From Cytophagales bacterium (lineage in GTDB: Bacteria; Bacteroidota; Bacteroidia; Cytophagales; Spirosomataceae): a stretch of 64,000 nt of DNA. Shown here piece after piece: positions 27,576-38,380 of this stretch; the stretch's first letter is position 1, and each line of letters opens with the position of its first letter. The stretch is from positions 1-64,000 of the forward strand of contig JAAFJP010000006.1 of assembly GCA_013298125.1 (NCBI GenBank), in the 5' to 3' direction. The position numbers and the translations under genes are program-made. Under the pieces are notes generated by a model. It saw only the letters and a program-made list of their open reading frames with translations. It was not told the DNA's origin and ran no database searches.

Positions 27576-28043
27576 TCAACTCACCAAAAAACCTGTCTCA
27601 TGCTTAATTTCAGACATCACAAAAATGGAATGCGTACTCCCAATATTCTCCAAAGAGGCTAATTTGTTCATCAAAAATGCCTGATATTCTCGCATATCGT
27701 GGACGACTATTTTGAGCATAAAATCATAATCTCCTGAAATATTGTAACATTCCTGCACTTCGTCTAATCGCACGATTTCATGCACAAATTTTGCTCCTGC
27801 CTCTTGGGCGTGTTCTTTTAAACGAATACTACAAAAGACCATCAAATCCTTTGCAACCTTCTCTCTGTCCACCAAAGCCACATATTTTTTGATAACTCCA
27901 TCTTTTTCTAACCGCCTCACACGCTCATACACGGGCGTTGGTGAGAGGTTCAGCCGAGAGGCTAATTCCTTCGTTGTCAAGAGAGCATCTTGTTGTAAAT
28001 GTCTAAGAATCTCTTTGTCGGTTGAGTCCATTTTTATTGCCAT
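27576..28043 (-). CDS. Lrp/AsnC family transcriptional regulator
   Basis: 155 aa, usual size. N-terminal winged helix-turn-helix (DKEILRHLQQDALLTTKELASRLNLSPTPVYERVRRLEKDGVI) is a near-standard Lrp DNA-binding domain and is followed by the RAM ligand-binding domain (about 75-145; VQECYNISGDYDFMLKIVV). Such regulators sense amino acids and act as octamers. Start ATG at 28043; a second ATG at codon 5 is also possible. The target is unknown; the gene is divergent from a membrane protein. Confidence 0.93.
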   Translation of the reverse strand: MAIKMDSTDKEILRHLQQDALLTTKELASRLNLSPTPVYERVRRLEKDGVIKKYVALVDREKVAKDLMVFCSIRLKEHAQEAGAKFVHEIVRLDEVQECYNISGDYDFMLKIVVHDMREYQAFLMNKLASLENIGSTHSIFVMSEIKHETGFLVS

Positions 28044-28281
28044 AATTTCAATAGATAATTTATCGTTTCTCGGAAAAATACTATATCATTTTAGTTTATT
28101 TTTACTAAAATTTTCAATAAATATAGTAATTATATCTAAATATTTAAAGTATTATAAATTATTTATCTTTAAAAGTTAAATTTGTAACAGTTTTTGTAAG
28201 TAAAATATTAGCAATGATTTATATCTATTAAATTTGTATTTTACTAAGATTTCAAATTTAAACCACAAAACAACTTTTGAG

Positions 28282-28950
28282 ATGAACAATGAAGTTTTAA
28301 CTACTATTTTTGAACAGGCAGGTATAGCTGGTTTTGCACTCCTATTATGTTATTTTATTTTCAAAGCAATTATTGGGAAAGTAGTTTTTACGAATTTGAC
28401 TCCCGACCAATCCTCAAAAATTGTGTTAAGAATAATTTACATTTTCTCTTTCATGGCTGTTCTTTTTTTATGTAAAAATTTTTATGAAGACATTACCAAA
28501 CAATCCGAAAATAAGCCCCAAAGTCAAATAAAGTTAAATAAAAATAGTGTTCCTTTTTTTTCTACTACTGATATACAAGGAGATTTATCAGATACAGTAA
28601 TAGCTAAAAAATTCAATGACTTCATTCTTGATAATCAGGGAGAAGTGGTGAAACTTGATGTCGCAATAAATACAATTGATACAAATATTAAATTAAATTT
28701 TAGTGATGAGGATATGAAGGAAAGTCCTTATTTCATTTTAATAGAGGATGAAGATTTTGAATATCGTTATGTCATAGAGAGAAATGATGAGTTGTATAAT
28801 ATTAGAACATTTGATAGTGGATTTTGCTATATAACTGGATATTTTGCGGTGGGTAATCAAACTGTTCCACATCATAGATATGCAATTGGTGATGGAATGG
28901 CTACAATAATCAGTCTAAGACCAATTCCTGCGGAAAAAATTATTAAATAG
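28282..28950 (+). CDS. Membrane protein of unknown function
   Basis: About 222 aa from ATG 28282 (the reading frame is open upstream to 28234). Two membrane helices: about 10-31 (AGIAGFALLLCYFIFKAIIG) and about 50-68 (IIYIFSFMAVLFLC), then a soluble domain rich in Asp/Asn. No recognised domain. Possibly a divergently transcribed neighbour of the Lrp regulator; the 190-base AT-rich gap between them holds no hairpin that I can see. Confidence 0.6.
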   Translation: MNNEVLTTIFEQAGIAGFALLLCYFIFKAIIGKVVFTNLTPDQSSKIVLRIIYIFSFMAVLFLCKNFYEDITKQSENKPQSQIKLNKNSVPFFSTTDIQGDLSDTVIAKKFNDFILDNQGEVVKLDVAINTIDTNIKLNFSDEDMKESPYFILIEDEDFEYRYVIERNDELYNIRTFDSGFCYITGYFAVGNQTVPHHRYAIGDGMATIISLRPIPAEKIIK

Positions 28951-29004
28951 TCACCGCAATTTTCATATATCTAATAATATTAAAAGAACGAAGAAAAAGT
29001 TAAG

Positions 29005-32000
29005 ATGATAGAAAAACCAAATATAAAAGAGATATTAAAAAACAGAATTCTTGTCCTTGATGGAGCAATGGGTTCGTTGATTCAAGAATATAAATTATCC
29101 GATGCTGATTATCGTGGCGAAAAGTTCAAAGACTTTCCGCACGAAGTAAAAGGTAATAACGATATGCTTTCGATAACTCGCCCTGATGTTATCAAAGAAA
29201 TCCACGCTAAATACTTTGAGGCGGGAGCAGATATTGCTGAAACTAACACATTTTCAGGCACTTCCATCGCCATGGCGGATTATCACATGGAAGATTACGT
29301 CTATGAATTGAACTACGAATCTGCCAAAATTGCCCGTGAAGTAGCCGATGAATTTACGGCAAAAGACCCAAGTAAACCCCGTTACGTAGCTGGTTCAATC
29401 GGACCTACAAATAGGACTTTATCGTTATCACCCGATGTAAACGACCCAGGTTTTCGTGCAGTTACTTTTGATGAATTGGTAGATGCTTATTATGAGCAAA
29501 TTCAAGGTCTGATGGATGGTGGAGCGGATTTATTATTGGTAGAAACCATCTTCGATACACTAAACGCAAAGGCAGCCCTTTTCGCCATAGATTTATACCA
29601 AACCGACAGAAATAAAGGAACATTAAAACCTTTAAAAAGTACCTCAATCCCAAAACAAGCCAATCACCATTCAACCAATTCCCCAGTAACCAATATACCA
29701 ATCATGGTTTCAGGAACAATCACTGATGCTTCTGGTCGTACCCTTTCTGGACAAACTACCGAAGCATTTTTGACTTCTGTTTCTCATTTAGATTTGTTGT
29801 CGGTGGGCTTAAACTGTGCTTTGGGTGCGGATTTAATGCGTCCTTACGTTCAGATTTTGGCAAAAGAATCTCCCTTTTTAGTATCGGCTCACCCGAATGC
29901 GGGCTTACCAAACGAAATGGGCGAATATGACCAAACACCCTCAGAAATGGCGGTGATTGTGGAGGAGTTCTTGCAAAGTGGTTTCATGAATATCATTGGC
30001 GGATGTTGCGGAACTACGCCTGCTCACATTGCCGAAATCGCAAAAGTGGCTTCAAAATACAAACCAAGGGTGATTCCAACGTTTGAACCTATTCAAAAAC
30101 TGTCTGGACTTGAACCATTAAATATTACGAAAGAGACTAATTATGTAAACGTTGGTGAGCGTTGTAATGTAACGGGTTCAAAGAAATTTGCTCGCTTGAT
30201 TCGTGAAAATAATTACGAAGAAGCCATTGCCGTAGCTCGTGAGCAAGTTGATGGTGGAGCTCAGGTGATAGACGTGAACTTGGATGAAGGTATGATTGAC
30301 GGCGTGGAGGCAATGAAGACGTTTTTGAACCTCTTGATGGCTGAACCAGACATTGCGAAATTACCAATCATGATTGATTCTTCAAAATGGGAAGTAATTG
30401 AAGCAGGTTTGAAATGCGTACAAGGAAAATCAATCGTGAACTCAATTTCTTTGAAAGAAGGGGAAGCGAAATTTATAGAATCTGCCGAAAAAGTGAAGCG
30501 TTACGGAGCGAGTACAGTAGTGATGGCTTTTGACGAACAAGGTCAGGCGGATAGTTTTGAAAGACGTAAAGAAATTTGTCAGCGAGCCTACGATATTTTG
30601 GTAAATAAAGTCCATTTCCCTCCACAAGACATCATTTTTGACCCCAACATCCTGACCGTTGCGACGGGTATGGAGGAACATAATAATTATGCCGTTGATT
30701 TTATAAATGCCACTCGCTGGATAAAAGAGAACCTTCCACACGCCAAAGTTTCGGGTGGAGTTTCTAACATTTCGTTCTCATTTAGGGGTAATGAACCCGT
30801 CCGTGAGGCGATGCACACCGTCTTTTTGTACCACGCCATCAAGGCAGGAATGGACATGGGAATCGTGAATGCAGCTCAATTGGGCGTATATTCAGACATT
30901 CCTGCGGATATGCTCGAAATGTGTGAGGACGTATTGTTGAACCGTAGAGAAGATGCAACGGACAGAATGATTAAGTTTGCGGAGACGGTAAAATCGAAAG
31001 GCAAGGAGGTTGTAGTTGATAACAAATGGCGTGACCAACCCGTTGGAAAACGTTTGGAACACGCTCTAATTAAAGGACTTACCGAATTTATTGATGAAGA
31101 CGTAGAAGAAGCTCGTCAATTGGTTGATAAACCTCTTCATGTTATCGAAGGACCTTTGATGGACGGTATGAATGTGGTGGGAGATTTGTTTGGAGAAGGA
31201 AAAATGTTCTTGCCACAAGTTGTAAAATCGGCAAGGGTGATGAAAAAGGCTGTTGCGTATTTACTACCTTTCATTGAAGCTGAAAAGATAAAAAACCATG
31301 TTGAAGGCGAAGCTGAAACTTCATCATCGGCAGGAAAAATTTTGTTAGCAACGGTAAAAGGCGATGTTCACGATATTGGTAAAAACATCGTTGGCGTGGT
31401 TTTGGGCTGTAATAATTACGAAATTATTGATTTGGGCGTAATGGTTCAAACTGATAAAATCCTTGCTGCCGCCCGTGAACACAACGTTGATATTATCGGA
31501 CTTTCAGGTTTAATTACACCTTCGTTAGATGAAATGGTGGGTGTTGCCAAAGAAATGGAGCGTCAAGGATTTACGATTCCTTTGTTGATTGGTGGAGCAA
31601 CCACTTCACGAATTCACACGGCAGTAAAAATTGATCCACATTATTCTGGACCCGTTATCCACGTATTGGATGCCTCGAAAAGTGTGCCTGTAGCAGGTCG
31701 TTTGATGCAAAATGAGCAAACCAACAAAGAGATTTATGACGAAATAAAAGAACAATATGCACAGTTGAGAATCGACCATGCGAGTCGTCAGAAGGATAAA
31801 AATTATGTGCCAATTGAAAAAGCTCGTTTAAATACGCCAAAAATTGATTGGGAAAATTTCAAAGCCACAAAGCCTCAATTTTTAGGTAATAAATATTTTA
31901 TGGATTATGATTTGGCTGAAATTGCGAAGTACATAGACTGGACTCCGTTCTTTTCGACTTGGCAATTATCGGGTAAATATCCAAAGATTTTTGAAAACGA

Positions 32001-32883
32001 AATCGTAGGAGCAGAAGCAAAGAAATTATTTGACGATGCCAATGTTTTGTTAAAGGAAATCATTGATAATAAACTACTTACGGCTCGTGCGGTGGTTGGT
32101 TTTTATCCTGCCAATGCCGTTGGAGATGATATTATTTTGCACGATTTTGAGGAAATTACCAGAGAAATTCCTTGTGATAAACATGGGGTTCATCAACATA
32201 TAAGTTATAATGTTTTGAGCAATACCGCTGTTTCGGAAGATGGGGAATTAATGACTATAACTGACACGCAAACGGTTTTACATCACCTTCGTCAGCAAGG
32301 ACAAAAGGCGGCAAATCTACCTAATTATTGTCTCTCAGATTTTATTGCTCCTGAAACAACGGGCAAAGACGATTATATAGGAGCATTCGCTGTAACGGCA
32401 GGAATTGGCATTGAGACTCTGGTTGAAAAATACGAAAAAGACCATGACGATTATAATTCAATCATGGTAAAAGCCATTGCAGACCGTTTGGCAGAGGCAT
32501 TTGCAGAACTCATGCACGAGCGTACACGCAAGGAATTTTGGGGCTATGCAACGGATGAAAAATTGAGTCCAGAAGAATTGATTTCTGAAAAATATGTAGG
32601 AATTCGCCCAGCACCAGGCTATCCAGCTTGTCCAGACCATACCGAGAAGAAAGCCTTATTTGATTTATTACAAGCCGAAGAAAAAATTGGCATTCAATTA
32701 ACAGAAAGTTTTGCGATGTACCCTGCGAGTTCAGTAAGTGGTTTCTATTTCTCAAATCCAGAAAGCAAGTATTTCCCTATTGGAAAAATTGCGAAAGACC
32801 AAGTAAAAGATTATTCTGTTCGCAAAGGAATGAACATGGAATTGACGGAGAAATGGTTAGCTCCTGTTTTGAATTATGATTAA
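29005..32883 (+). CDS. Cobalamin-dependent methionine synthase MetH
   Basis: 1292 aa (E. coli enzyme 1227). Transfers methyl from methyltetrahydrofolate via cobalamin to homocysteine. Domains: homocysteine-binding (1-360, zinc ligands include [11 protein letters not shown]), pterin-binding (about 375-660; [14 protein letters not shown]), cobalamin cap and binding ([11 protein letters not shown], the D-x-H-x-x-G motif), and the reactivation domain with [12 protein letters not shown]. All key motifs are present. The homocysteine domain has about 25 extra residues (about 200-231) of low-complexity Asn/Ser/Thr/Pro. No cobalamin riboswitch is visible in the 54-base upstream gap. metF is not adjacent. 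Confidence 0.97.
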   Translation: MIEKPNIKEILKNRILVLDGAMGSLIQEYKLSDADYRGEKFKDFPHEVKGNNDMLSITRPDVIKEIHAKYFEAGADIAETNTFSGTSIAMADYHMEDYVYELNYESAKIAREVADEFTAKDPSKPRYVAGSIGPTNRTLSLSPDVNDPGFRAVTFDELVDAYYEQIQGLMDGGADLLLVETIFDTLNAKAALFAIDLYQTDRNKGTLKPLKSTSIPKQANHHSTNSPVTNIPIMVSGTITDASGRTLSGQTTEAFLTSVSHLDLLSVGLNCALGADLMRPYVQILAKESPFLVSAHPNAGLPNEMGEYDQTPSEMAVIVEEFLQSGFMNIIGGCCGTTPAHIAEIAKVASKYKPRVIPTFEPIQKLSGLEPLNITKETNYVNVGERCNVTGSKKFARLIRENNYEEAIAVAREQVDGGAQVIDVNLDEGMIDGVEAMKTFLNLLMAEPDIAKLPIMIDSSKWEVIEAGLKCVQGKSIVNSISLKEGEAKFIESAEKVKRYGASTVVMAFDEQGQADSFERRKEICQRAYDILVNKVHFPPQDIIFDPNILTVATGMEEHNNYAVDFINATRWIKENLPHAKVSGGVSNISFSFRGNEPVREAMHTVFLYHAIKAGMDMGIVNAAQLGVYSDIPADMLEMCEDVLLNRREDATDRMIKFAETVKSKGKEVVVDNKWRDQPVGKRLEHALIKGLTEFIDEDVEEARQLVDKPLHVIEGPLMDGMNVVGDLFGEGKMFLPQVVKSARVMKKAVAYLLPFIEAEKIKNHVEGEAETSSSAGKILLATVKGDVHDIGKNIVGVVLGCNNYEIIDLGVMVQTDKILAAAREHNVDIIGLSGLITPSLDEMVGVAKEMERQGFTIPLLIGGATTSRIHTAVKIDPHYSGPVIHVLDASKSVPVAGRLMQNEQTNKEIYDEIKEQYAQLRIDHASRQKDKNYVPIEKARLNTPKIDWENFKATKPQFLGNKYFMDYDLAEIAKYIDWTPFFSTWQLSGKYPKIFENEIVGAEAKKLFDDANVLLKEIIDNKLLTARAVVGFYPANAVGDDIILHDFEEITREIPCDKHGVHQHISYNVLSNTAVSEDGELMTITDTQTVLHHLRQQGQKAANLPNYCLSDFIAPETTGKDDYIGAFAVTAGIGIETLVEKYEKDHDDYNSIMVKAIADRLAEAFAELMHERTRKEFWGYATDEKLSPEELISEKYVGIRPAPGYPACPDHTEKKALFDLLQAEEKIGIQLTESFAMYPASSVSGFYFSNPESKYFPIGKIAKDQVKDYSVRKGMNMELTEKWLAPVLNYD

Positions 32884-32900
32884 TCGAAATTAGATTCATA

Positions 32901-32941
32901 AAACGACAAAAGGCACTCAAATTGAATGCCTTTTGTCGTTT
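32901..32941. terminator. Terminator after metH
   Basis: 15-bp stem AAACGACAAAAGGCA (32901-32915) with complement 32927-32941. It overlaps by two bases the restored stop codon of the frameshifted gene on the other strand. Confidence 0.85.
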
Positions 32942-33265
32942 AAACCCAAAGATGACCTCTAATTTTTATCAGCCGAGTCAACATCTCATTTTCCTCATCA
33001 TATTGAGCATTGTTATGCATTGAATTCCAGTCATCATTTTCTTTTTTGAGGAGAAGTTTTTTCCACCAATTGTAAAGAAAATCAATTTCTTTTTAACGGC
33101 TTTCTTTTCTTCTGTATGTTCCCAATCAATGGTTTCAAAAGGGTTTTCCAGTTCAATAAAATCTGTAAGTAACTGAAAACAAGCGTGTAATAATACCGTG
33201 TCTTTATCACACCAAGTGGTGTTGGCGTTAATGGTCTTTATACGAAGTAGGTTTGGTTTTTTCAT
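32940..33265 (-). pseudogene. Small gene with a single-base frameshift
   Basis: Starting at ATG 33265 the frame reads MKKPNLLRIKTINA and WEHTEEKKAV, then after the T5 run at 33090-33094 (AAAAA on the coding strand) it continues in a low-quality frame (LIFFTIGGKNF) to a stop at 32978. Shifting by one base there gives a far more protein-like end: EIDFLYNWWKKLLLKKENDD, then WNSMHNNAQYDEENEM, stopping at 32940-32942. That C-terminus, with its NWW...DEENEMLTRLIKIR style, resembles small phage-like proteins that I have seen, but I cannot name a family. A lost A in the homopolymer, sequencing error or slippage could be the cause. Confidence 0.6.
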
Positions 33266-33362
33266 ATTCAAATTTACATGGTTGGCAATTATTTATATAT
33301 ACCCCTCTTGATATTTTTTTGTAAATTTGTGTTTATATTTTCCATAATAAACAAAAAACAAA

Positions 33363-33917
33363 TTGTACTACGACGCTCTCCAACATCTTCGCAAAGGTGA
33401 CACTATCCTCTACCCATCCGATACACTTTGGGGTTTGGGATGTGATGCTCGCAATGAAAAAGCGGTTGAAAAAATCATGTCAATTAAGCAACAACCTGAA
33501 AATAAGGGTTTTGTAATATTGATTTCTAAAATTGAACAACTTTCGGAGTATGTTTTGGAAGTTCCTGAAATTGCTTGGAATTTGGTAGAATTTGCTGAAA
33601 AGCCCTTAACCGTCATTTACCCCAAAGGAAAAAATCTTCCAATTAATCTCCTGGGCAAAGATGGTTCAATTGCCATCAGATTAGTAAAAGATGACTTTTG
33701 CAAGGGTTTAGTCCATAAATTTGAACGTTCTATTGTTTCGACAATTGCCAATCTTTCAGGTCAAAAATTACCCGTAAAATTTGACGATATTTCTCCTGAA
33801 ATATTAGAAAACGTTGATTTTATCTTGAAAAACCCCAACGGTGAAAATAAAATCTCTCAACCTTCACAAATCATCAAGTTAGGATTAGACTATGGATTTG
33901 AATTTATAAGAAAATGA
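33363..33917 (+). CDS. L-threonylcarbamoyladenylate synthase (TsaC/YrdC type)
   Basis: 184 aa, single YrdC domain (KGDTILYPSDTLWGLGCDA; IKQQPENKGFVILI; SIAIRLVKDD). Makes threonylcarbamoyl-AMP from threonine, bicarbonate and ATP for t6A37 modification of ANN-decoding tRNAs. The start is TTG at 33363; no ATG upstream in frame before stops fits. The stop overlaps the next start by four bases (ATGA), so it is translationally coupled to the CCA enzyme, another tRNA-processing gene. Confidence 0.92.
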   Translation: MYYDALQHLRKGDTILYPSDTLWGLGCDARNEKAVEKIMSIKQQPENKGFVILISKIEQLSEYVLEVPEIAWNLVEFAEKPLTVIYPKGKNLPINLLGKDGSIAIRLVKDDFCKGLVHKFERSIVSTIANLSGQKLPVKFDDISPEILENVDFILKNPNGENKISQPSQIIKLGLDYGFEFIRK

Positions 33918-35335
33918 ATTTTACAGAAATATTAAATACAAATCCAATCTTTAATCTTGTCTCATCGTCAGCTAAACAGTTGAATATCAGAGCATTTGTG
34001 GTTGGTGGGTTTGTGCGGGACCTCATCTTAAATCGTCCTTCAAAAGATATTGATATAGTTTGCGTTGGTTCGGGAGTAGAATTAGCTGAATTAGTTGCCC
34101 ATAATTCGGGTAAGGACGATGTGTTTTTGTCAGTTTTCAAAAACTTTGGGACAGCTCAATTGAAAATTGATGATTGGGAGGTAGAATTTGTTGGGGCAAG
34201 ACGTGAGTCCTACCAACGTGATTCTCGAAAACCAATCGTGGAAGATGGTACACTCGAAGATGACCAAAATCGCAGAGATTTTACCATCAATGCCATGGCT
34301 ATCTCCTTGAATGACAGCGACTTTGGTGATTTAATTGACCCATTCGATGGACTGTCCGATATTAAAAGGAAGATTATTAAAACCCCTCTCGAACCCTCAA
34401 TCACATTTTCGGATGACCCTCTGCGGATGATGAGGGCGATTCGTTTTGCGAGTCAATTAAATTTTGATATTCATCCTGATACTTTTGATGCCTTGATTAA
34501 AGAAAAAGAAAGGATTGAGATAATTTCAAAAGAGCGAATTACGGATGAATTAAACAAGATTATTTTGTCAAAAAAACCTTCCTACGGTTTCCTTTTGCTT
34601 GATTCTTGTGGATTATTAGGTTTAATTTTTCCAGAATTTATTAAGTTAAAAGGCGTTGAAACCGAAGAAGGTAAAGGACATAAAGATAATTTCTATCACA
34701 CGTTACAAGTTTTGGATAACGTAGCTCAAAAATCCGATGATCTATGGATTCGTTGGGCTGCCATTTTGCATGATATTGCCAAACCAGCCACCAAACGTTT
34801 CGTGAAAAACAAAGGGTGGACTTTTCACGGTCACGAAGAAATGGGAGCCAAATGGGTGAAGGGTATTTTTACAAATATGCGTTTGCCTTTGAATGAAAAA
34901 ATGCGATTTGTAAAAAGTCTCGTACGCTTACATTTACGCCCGATTGCTTTATCAAAAGAAACCATTACAGAATCTGCATTGAGGAGGCTTTTGTTTGAGG
35001 CTGGGGAAGATTTGGAAGGCTTGATGATTTTATGTCGTGCTGATATTACCTCAAAAAATGGCGAAAAAGTTAAACGCTATTTACGCAACTTTGATATTGT
35101 CGAACAAAAACTTAAAGAGGTTGAAGAAAGTGATAAACTCCGTCAGTTTCAACCAGTTATCACAGGTGAAATGATTATGGAGACCTTCGGAATTCCACCA
35201 TCTCGTGAAGTAGGAATCATCAAAATTGCGGTTCGAGAAGCCATTTTAGAAGGTCATATTTCCAATACCATTGAGTCTGGAATGCCTTTTGTCTTAGCCG
35301 AGGGTGAAAAGTTGGGATTGGTAGCTAAAAAATAA
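33914..35335 (+). CDS. CCA-adding tRNA nucleotidyltransferase with HD domain
   Basis: 473 aa class II nucleotidyltransferase. The head domain has VVGGFVRDLILNRPSKDIDI (G-x-V-R-D plus catalytic DxD), then RRDFTINAMA and DDPLRMMRAIRFA, the RNA/NTP-specificity motifs. The C-terminal HD domain is visible as LHDIAKPATK and HGHEEMGA. It adds or repairs the 3' CCA of tRNA, and the HD part may act as phosphohydrolase. Overlaps tsaC by four bases. Confidence 0.93.
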   Translation: MNFTEILNTNPIFNLVSSSAKQLNIRAFVVGGFVRDLILNRPSKDIDIVCVGSGVELAELVAHNSGKDDVFLSVFKNFGTAQLKIDDWEVEFVGARRESYQRDSRKPIVEDGTLEDDQNRRDFTINAMAISLNDSDFGDLIDPFDGLSDIKRKIIKTPLEPSITFSDDPLRMMRAIRFASQLNFDIHPDTFDALIKEKERIEIISKERITDELNKIILSKKPSYGFLLLDSCGLLGLIFPEFIKLKGVETEEGKGHKDNFYHTLQVLDNVAQKSDDLWIRWAAILHDIAKPATKRFVKNKGWTFHGHEEMGAKWVKGIFTNMRLPLNEKMRFVKSLVRLHLRPIALSKETITESALRRLLFEAGEDLEGLMILCRADITSKNGEKVKRYLRNFDIVEQKLKEVEESDKLRQFQPVITGEMIMETFGIPPSREVGIIKIAVREAILEGHISNTIESGMPFVLAEGEKLGLVAKK

Positions 35336-35377
35336 AGCATTTAACATCACCGAGTTTACATAAAAAATCTTAAAAAA

Positions 35378-36520
35378 ATGAAAAACTTTATCTCAAACAA
35401 CCCAACTAAACTTCTTTTTGGCAAAGGAGTAGTTTCTAAATTAGGCTCTTTTTCTAAGAGATTAGGCTCAAAAGCGGTCATCATTATTGGTAAAGGTTCT
35501 GTAAAACACAATGGCATTCTGGATGCTGTTAAAGAACAATTAAAATCCGTTGGAACTGAATATGTTTTGTTTGAAGGCATAAAATCAAACCCGATTTATC
35601 AGGATGTTGATGCGTGTGTGAGCATTGCCAGAGAGTTTCAAGCTGACCAAATTGTTGCAATTGGTGGCGGTTCTGTGATTGATTCTGCCAAAGCTGTTGC
35701 CGTTGGATTTTTTCACGATGGTTCTGTTTGGGATATTTGTTCTGGTGGAATCAGAGCAAAAGAGGCATTACCCATTCTATGCGTTTTGACTTTGGCGGCA
35801 ACGGGAACAGAAATGAATATGTTTTCGGTTATTCAGAATGATGAAACTGGTCAAAAATTAGGTTGGGGCAGTGATTTGGTATATCCAAAAGTCTCTTTCC
35901 TTGACCCCGAGTTTACATATTCCGTTCCCAAAAATTATACTTCTTATGGTATTTCAGACTTAATTGCTCACACTTTTGAGCAATATTTTGAACCAACCAA
36001 AGCCCCTCTTTCTGACTACATGGCTACTGATATAGTTAGATTGGCATTTGAATATGGTAGAAAAGCCGTCGATAATCCAACTGATTATGAATCTCGTGCT
36101 AATATTCTTTGGCTTTCAACCGCTGCCTTAAATGGCTCATTATCAGCGGGTAAGACTGGTGGAGATTGGGGCGTCCATGGTTTTGAGCATTCTTTGAGTG
36201 TGTTATATGACATTCCTCATGGTGCTGGACTCTCGATTATTTATCCCGCATGGATGAAGGTTTATTTTTCAGAAATAGAATCTAAATTGGATTTGATGGC
36301 AAAAAGAACTTTGGGAGAAAATAGCAATGCCAAAGATTTCATTGTCGCTTATGAATATTTTTCTAAAACCATCAACTCACCAACGAGGTTATCAGAAGTA
36401 GGAATTCTAAAAGCTGACGAAGATAAAATCGTTGAAAATCTTAAAATGAATAAAGTTTCAGGAATGTTTTTTGAACAAAATGAAGAAAAATATCGTGAAA
36501 TGCTTTCTCTAATGTGGTAG
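35378..36520 (+). CDS. Iron-containing alcohol dehydrogenase (YqhD/BDH type)
   Basis: 380 aa, typical length. NAD(P)-binding GGGSVIDSAKAVA and metal-site motifs TFEQY and HGFEHSLSVLYDIPHGAGL, giving the usual Asp/His/His/His iron or zinc ligands. The BDH/YqhD subgroup reduces aldehydes, often with NADPH. It lies alone, 42 bases after cca and before an inverted repeat. Physiological substrate unknown. Confidence 0.88.
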   Translation: MKNFISNNPTKLLFGKGVVSKLGSFSKRLGSKAVIIIGKGSVKHNGILDAVKEQLKSVGTEYVLFEGIKSNPIYQDVDACVSIAREFQADQIVAIGGGSVIDSAKAVAVGFFHDGSVWDICSGGIRAKEALPILCVLTLAATGTEMNMFSVIQNDETGQKLGWGSDLVYPKVSFLDPEFTYSVPKNYTSYGISDLIAHTFEQYFEPTKAPLSDYMATDIVRLAFEYGRKAVDNPTDYESRANILWLSTAALNGSLSAGKTGGDWGVHGFEHSLSVLYDIPHGAGLSIIYPAWMKVYFSEIESKLDLMAKRTLGENSNAKDFIVAYEYFSKTINSPTRLSEVGILKADEDKIVENLKMNKVSGMFFEQNEEKYREMLSLMW

Positions 36521-36531
36521 AGTGTAGTTAA

Positions 36532-36652
36532 AAGTAAGTACCTGTACCAAATTAGTTTGAAAGAAACCTTATAGGATTAAACAAGTTAATTAGCTAATAA
36601 TCAGATACTTGTCGAATCCTATAAGGTTTAAACTAAATATGTATTGGTACTT
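36532..36652. repeat. Nested inverted repeat
   Basis: Inner 14-bp perfect arms AACCTTATAGGATT (36565-36578 / 36615-36628), and outer arms AAGTACC / GGTACTT with AGTTT / AAACT words in between. It fills the gap before the glycosyltransferase start. Confidence 0.78.
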
Positions 36653-36673
36653 AAAAATCAAAGCTCTCAAAAA

Positions 36674-37939
36674 ATGAACATTGGAATTTATACCTATGGA
36701 ACTCATGGAGACGTGCAACCATATATTGCTTTGGCTCTGGGACTTATGGATAAAGGGCATCAAATCACAATCTCCGCCCCTGAGAATTTCAAAAATTTTG
36801 TTGAAGACTTTGGTATAAACTTTCACCCACTTTACGGAGATGCTGAGGAACTCATGAATTCTCCCGAAGGTCAATCGGTTTTGCAAACAGAAAACACCAT
36901 TAAGTTGATGAAATATTTTTTCAAGGTACTGAATGGTATGAAAATTCCTTTGCGAAAAAGCTATATTGAATCAATCAGTCAAGTGGATTTCATAATCGCT
37001 AATTCTGCAACGCTTCCTATTGTAAATGCAATTGCAGAAAAGCAAAATAAAAAAGTAGCTTTGACGTATTTTATGCCTCCCGTTGTCCCAACGAAAGCAT
37101 TTCCATTAGGTGATTTTGATTTTTTTGATTTCCCATTGTACAATAAATTTACCTACAAAATTGCTCAAAATTTTTACTGGAAATTTGTAAAAAAAGAAAC
37201 AAATGAGTTCAGAGATGAATTGGGTTTACCAATGCTAAGTGAAAACCTAATTTCTTATATCGACAAACAAAAGCCATTAGATTTATACTGCCTTAGTCCT
37301 TCACTAATTCCTAAACCCAACGATTGGGAGAGTCATCACAAAATCACTGGTTTTCTAACAATTCCAAATAAAAAAAGGGAAATTAATCTTTTTGACAAAA
37401 CATCCTCAGAATTAGAAAAATGGTTCGAAACTGGCGAGAAGCCTATTTATATGGGTTTTGGAAGTAATGGGATTGCTAATTCAGGAAAATTTATCAAAAT
37501 CATAAATGAAGTTTTGCAACAAACAAATGAACGAATTTTGTTTTGCTCAGGATGGTCACAATTAGACGATTTACCTAAGCATAAGAACTTATTTGTGACC
37601 AAATACGTAAATCACGAAGTAATATTTCCTAAATGCAAAATAGGGGTTTTTCATGGTGGGGCAGGTACTTTGGCGGCAATGTTGAGAAACAATTTGCCAG
37701 TAATAATTGTATCTTTTTATACAGACCAACCTACTTGGGGCAAAATAGTAGAAAAGAAAAAATTGGGAGTACATATTCCTGTCAAAAAACTCAATGCTGA
37801 AAGGCTAATAAATGCCATAAGTTTAGCCCAAACCGATGAAATAATACAAAATGTTATAGAAATTGGGCAAAATATTAGGGATGAAAATGGTTTGTTAAAC
37901 GCAATAATTGAGATTGAAAACTATTTCCAATCTTCTTAA
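36674..37939 (+). CDS. GT1-family (UDP-glycosyltransferase-like) glycosyltransferase
   Basis: About 421 aa from ATG 36674 (MNIGIYTYGTHGDVQPYIALALGL is the standard N-terminus of macrolide/rhamnosyl/sterol-type GTs; an earlier TTG in the repeat is rejected). The C-terminal donor-binding part has GVFHGGAGTLAAMLRNNLP and PIYMGFGS. Members transfer sugars to lipids or small hydrophobic molecules; the acceptor is not predictable. Standing alone between repeats. Confidence 0.87.
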   Translation: MNIGIYTYGTHGDVQPYIALALGLMDKGHQITISAPENFKNFVEDFGINFHPLYGDAEELMNSPEGQSVLQTENTIKLMKYFFKVLNGMKIPLRKSYIESISQVDFIIANSATLPIVNAIAEKQNKKVALTYFMPPVVPTKAFPLGDFDFFDFPLYNKFTYKIAQNFYWKFVKKETNEFRDELGLPMLSENLISYIDKQKPLDLYCLSPSLIPKPNDWESHHKITGFLTIPNKKREINLFDKTSSELEKWFETGEKPIYMGFGSNGIANSGKFIKIINEVLQQTNERILFCSGWSQLDDLPKHKNLFVTKYVNHEVIFPKCKIGVFHGGAGTLAAMLRNNLPVIIVSFYTDQPTWGKIVEKKKLGVHIPVKKLNAERLINAISLAQTDEIIQNVIEIGQNIRDENGLLNAIIEIENYFQSS

Positions 37940-37972
37940 AAGTAAATCTTAAAAAATTCTAATTAAATTATA

Positions 37973-38380
37973 ATGAATCACTGGCTCGTAAAATCAGAAC
38001 CTTTCAAATATTCTTGGGACGATTTCGTTAATCAGGGTGTAGGCACTTGGGATGGCGTACGTAACTATCAGGCTCGCAACAACTTACAGGCGATGAAAGT
38101 GGATGATTTAGTTTTTTTCTATCATTCAAATGAAGGCTTAGAAATTGTTGGCTTGGCAAAAATCGTGAAAGAAGCCTATCCAGACCCAACCACAGACGAT
38201 GCTCGTTGGGTTGTAGTGGACTTAGTTCCCGTAGAAAAATTCCCAAAGACCGTAACGCTCAAACAAATTAAAGCTGACGAAAGATTAAAAGACATCGGTT
38301 TAATTAAACAAATGAGGCTTTCCGTAACCGCCATCAAACCCGAAGAGTTTGATATTATTCTCGGATTAGCCCACGAATGA
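37973..38380 (+). CDS. EVE domain protein
   Basis: 135 aa. MNHWLVKSEPFKYSWDDF, then GTWDGVRNYQARNNLQAM and VDDLVFFYHS match the EVE domain (thymocyte nuclear protein 1 type), a PUA-like fold that binds modified bases in DNA or RNA. Complete single-domain form. The family occurs both in housekeeping and in modification-dependent restriction contexts; nothing here points to restriction. Confidence 0.9.
   Translation: MNHWLVKSEPFKYSWDDFVNQGVGTWDGVRNYQARNNLQAMKVDDLVFFYHSNEGLEIVGLAKIVKEAYPDPTTDDARWVVVDLVPVEKFPKTVTLKQIKADERLKDIGLIKQMRLSVTAIKPEEFDIILGLAHE

Noticed and set aside
29005-29040. Cobalamin riboswitch before metH
   Set aside because: Only a 54-base gap upstream, too short, and no cobalamin-box-like sequence seen.
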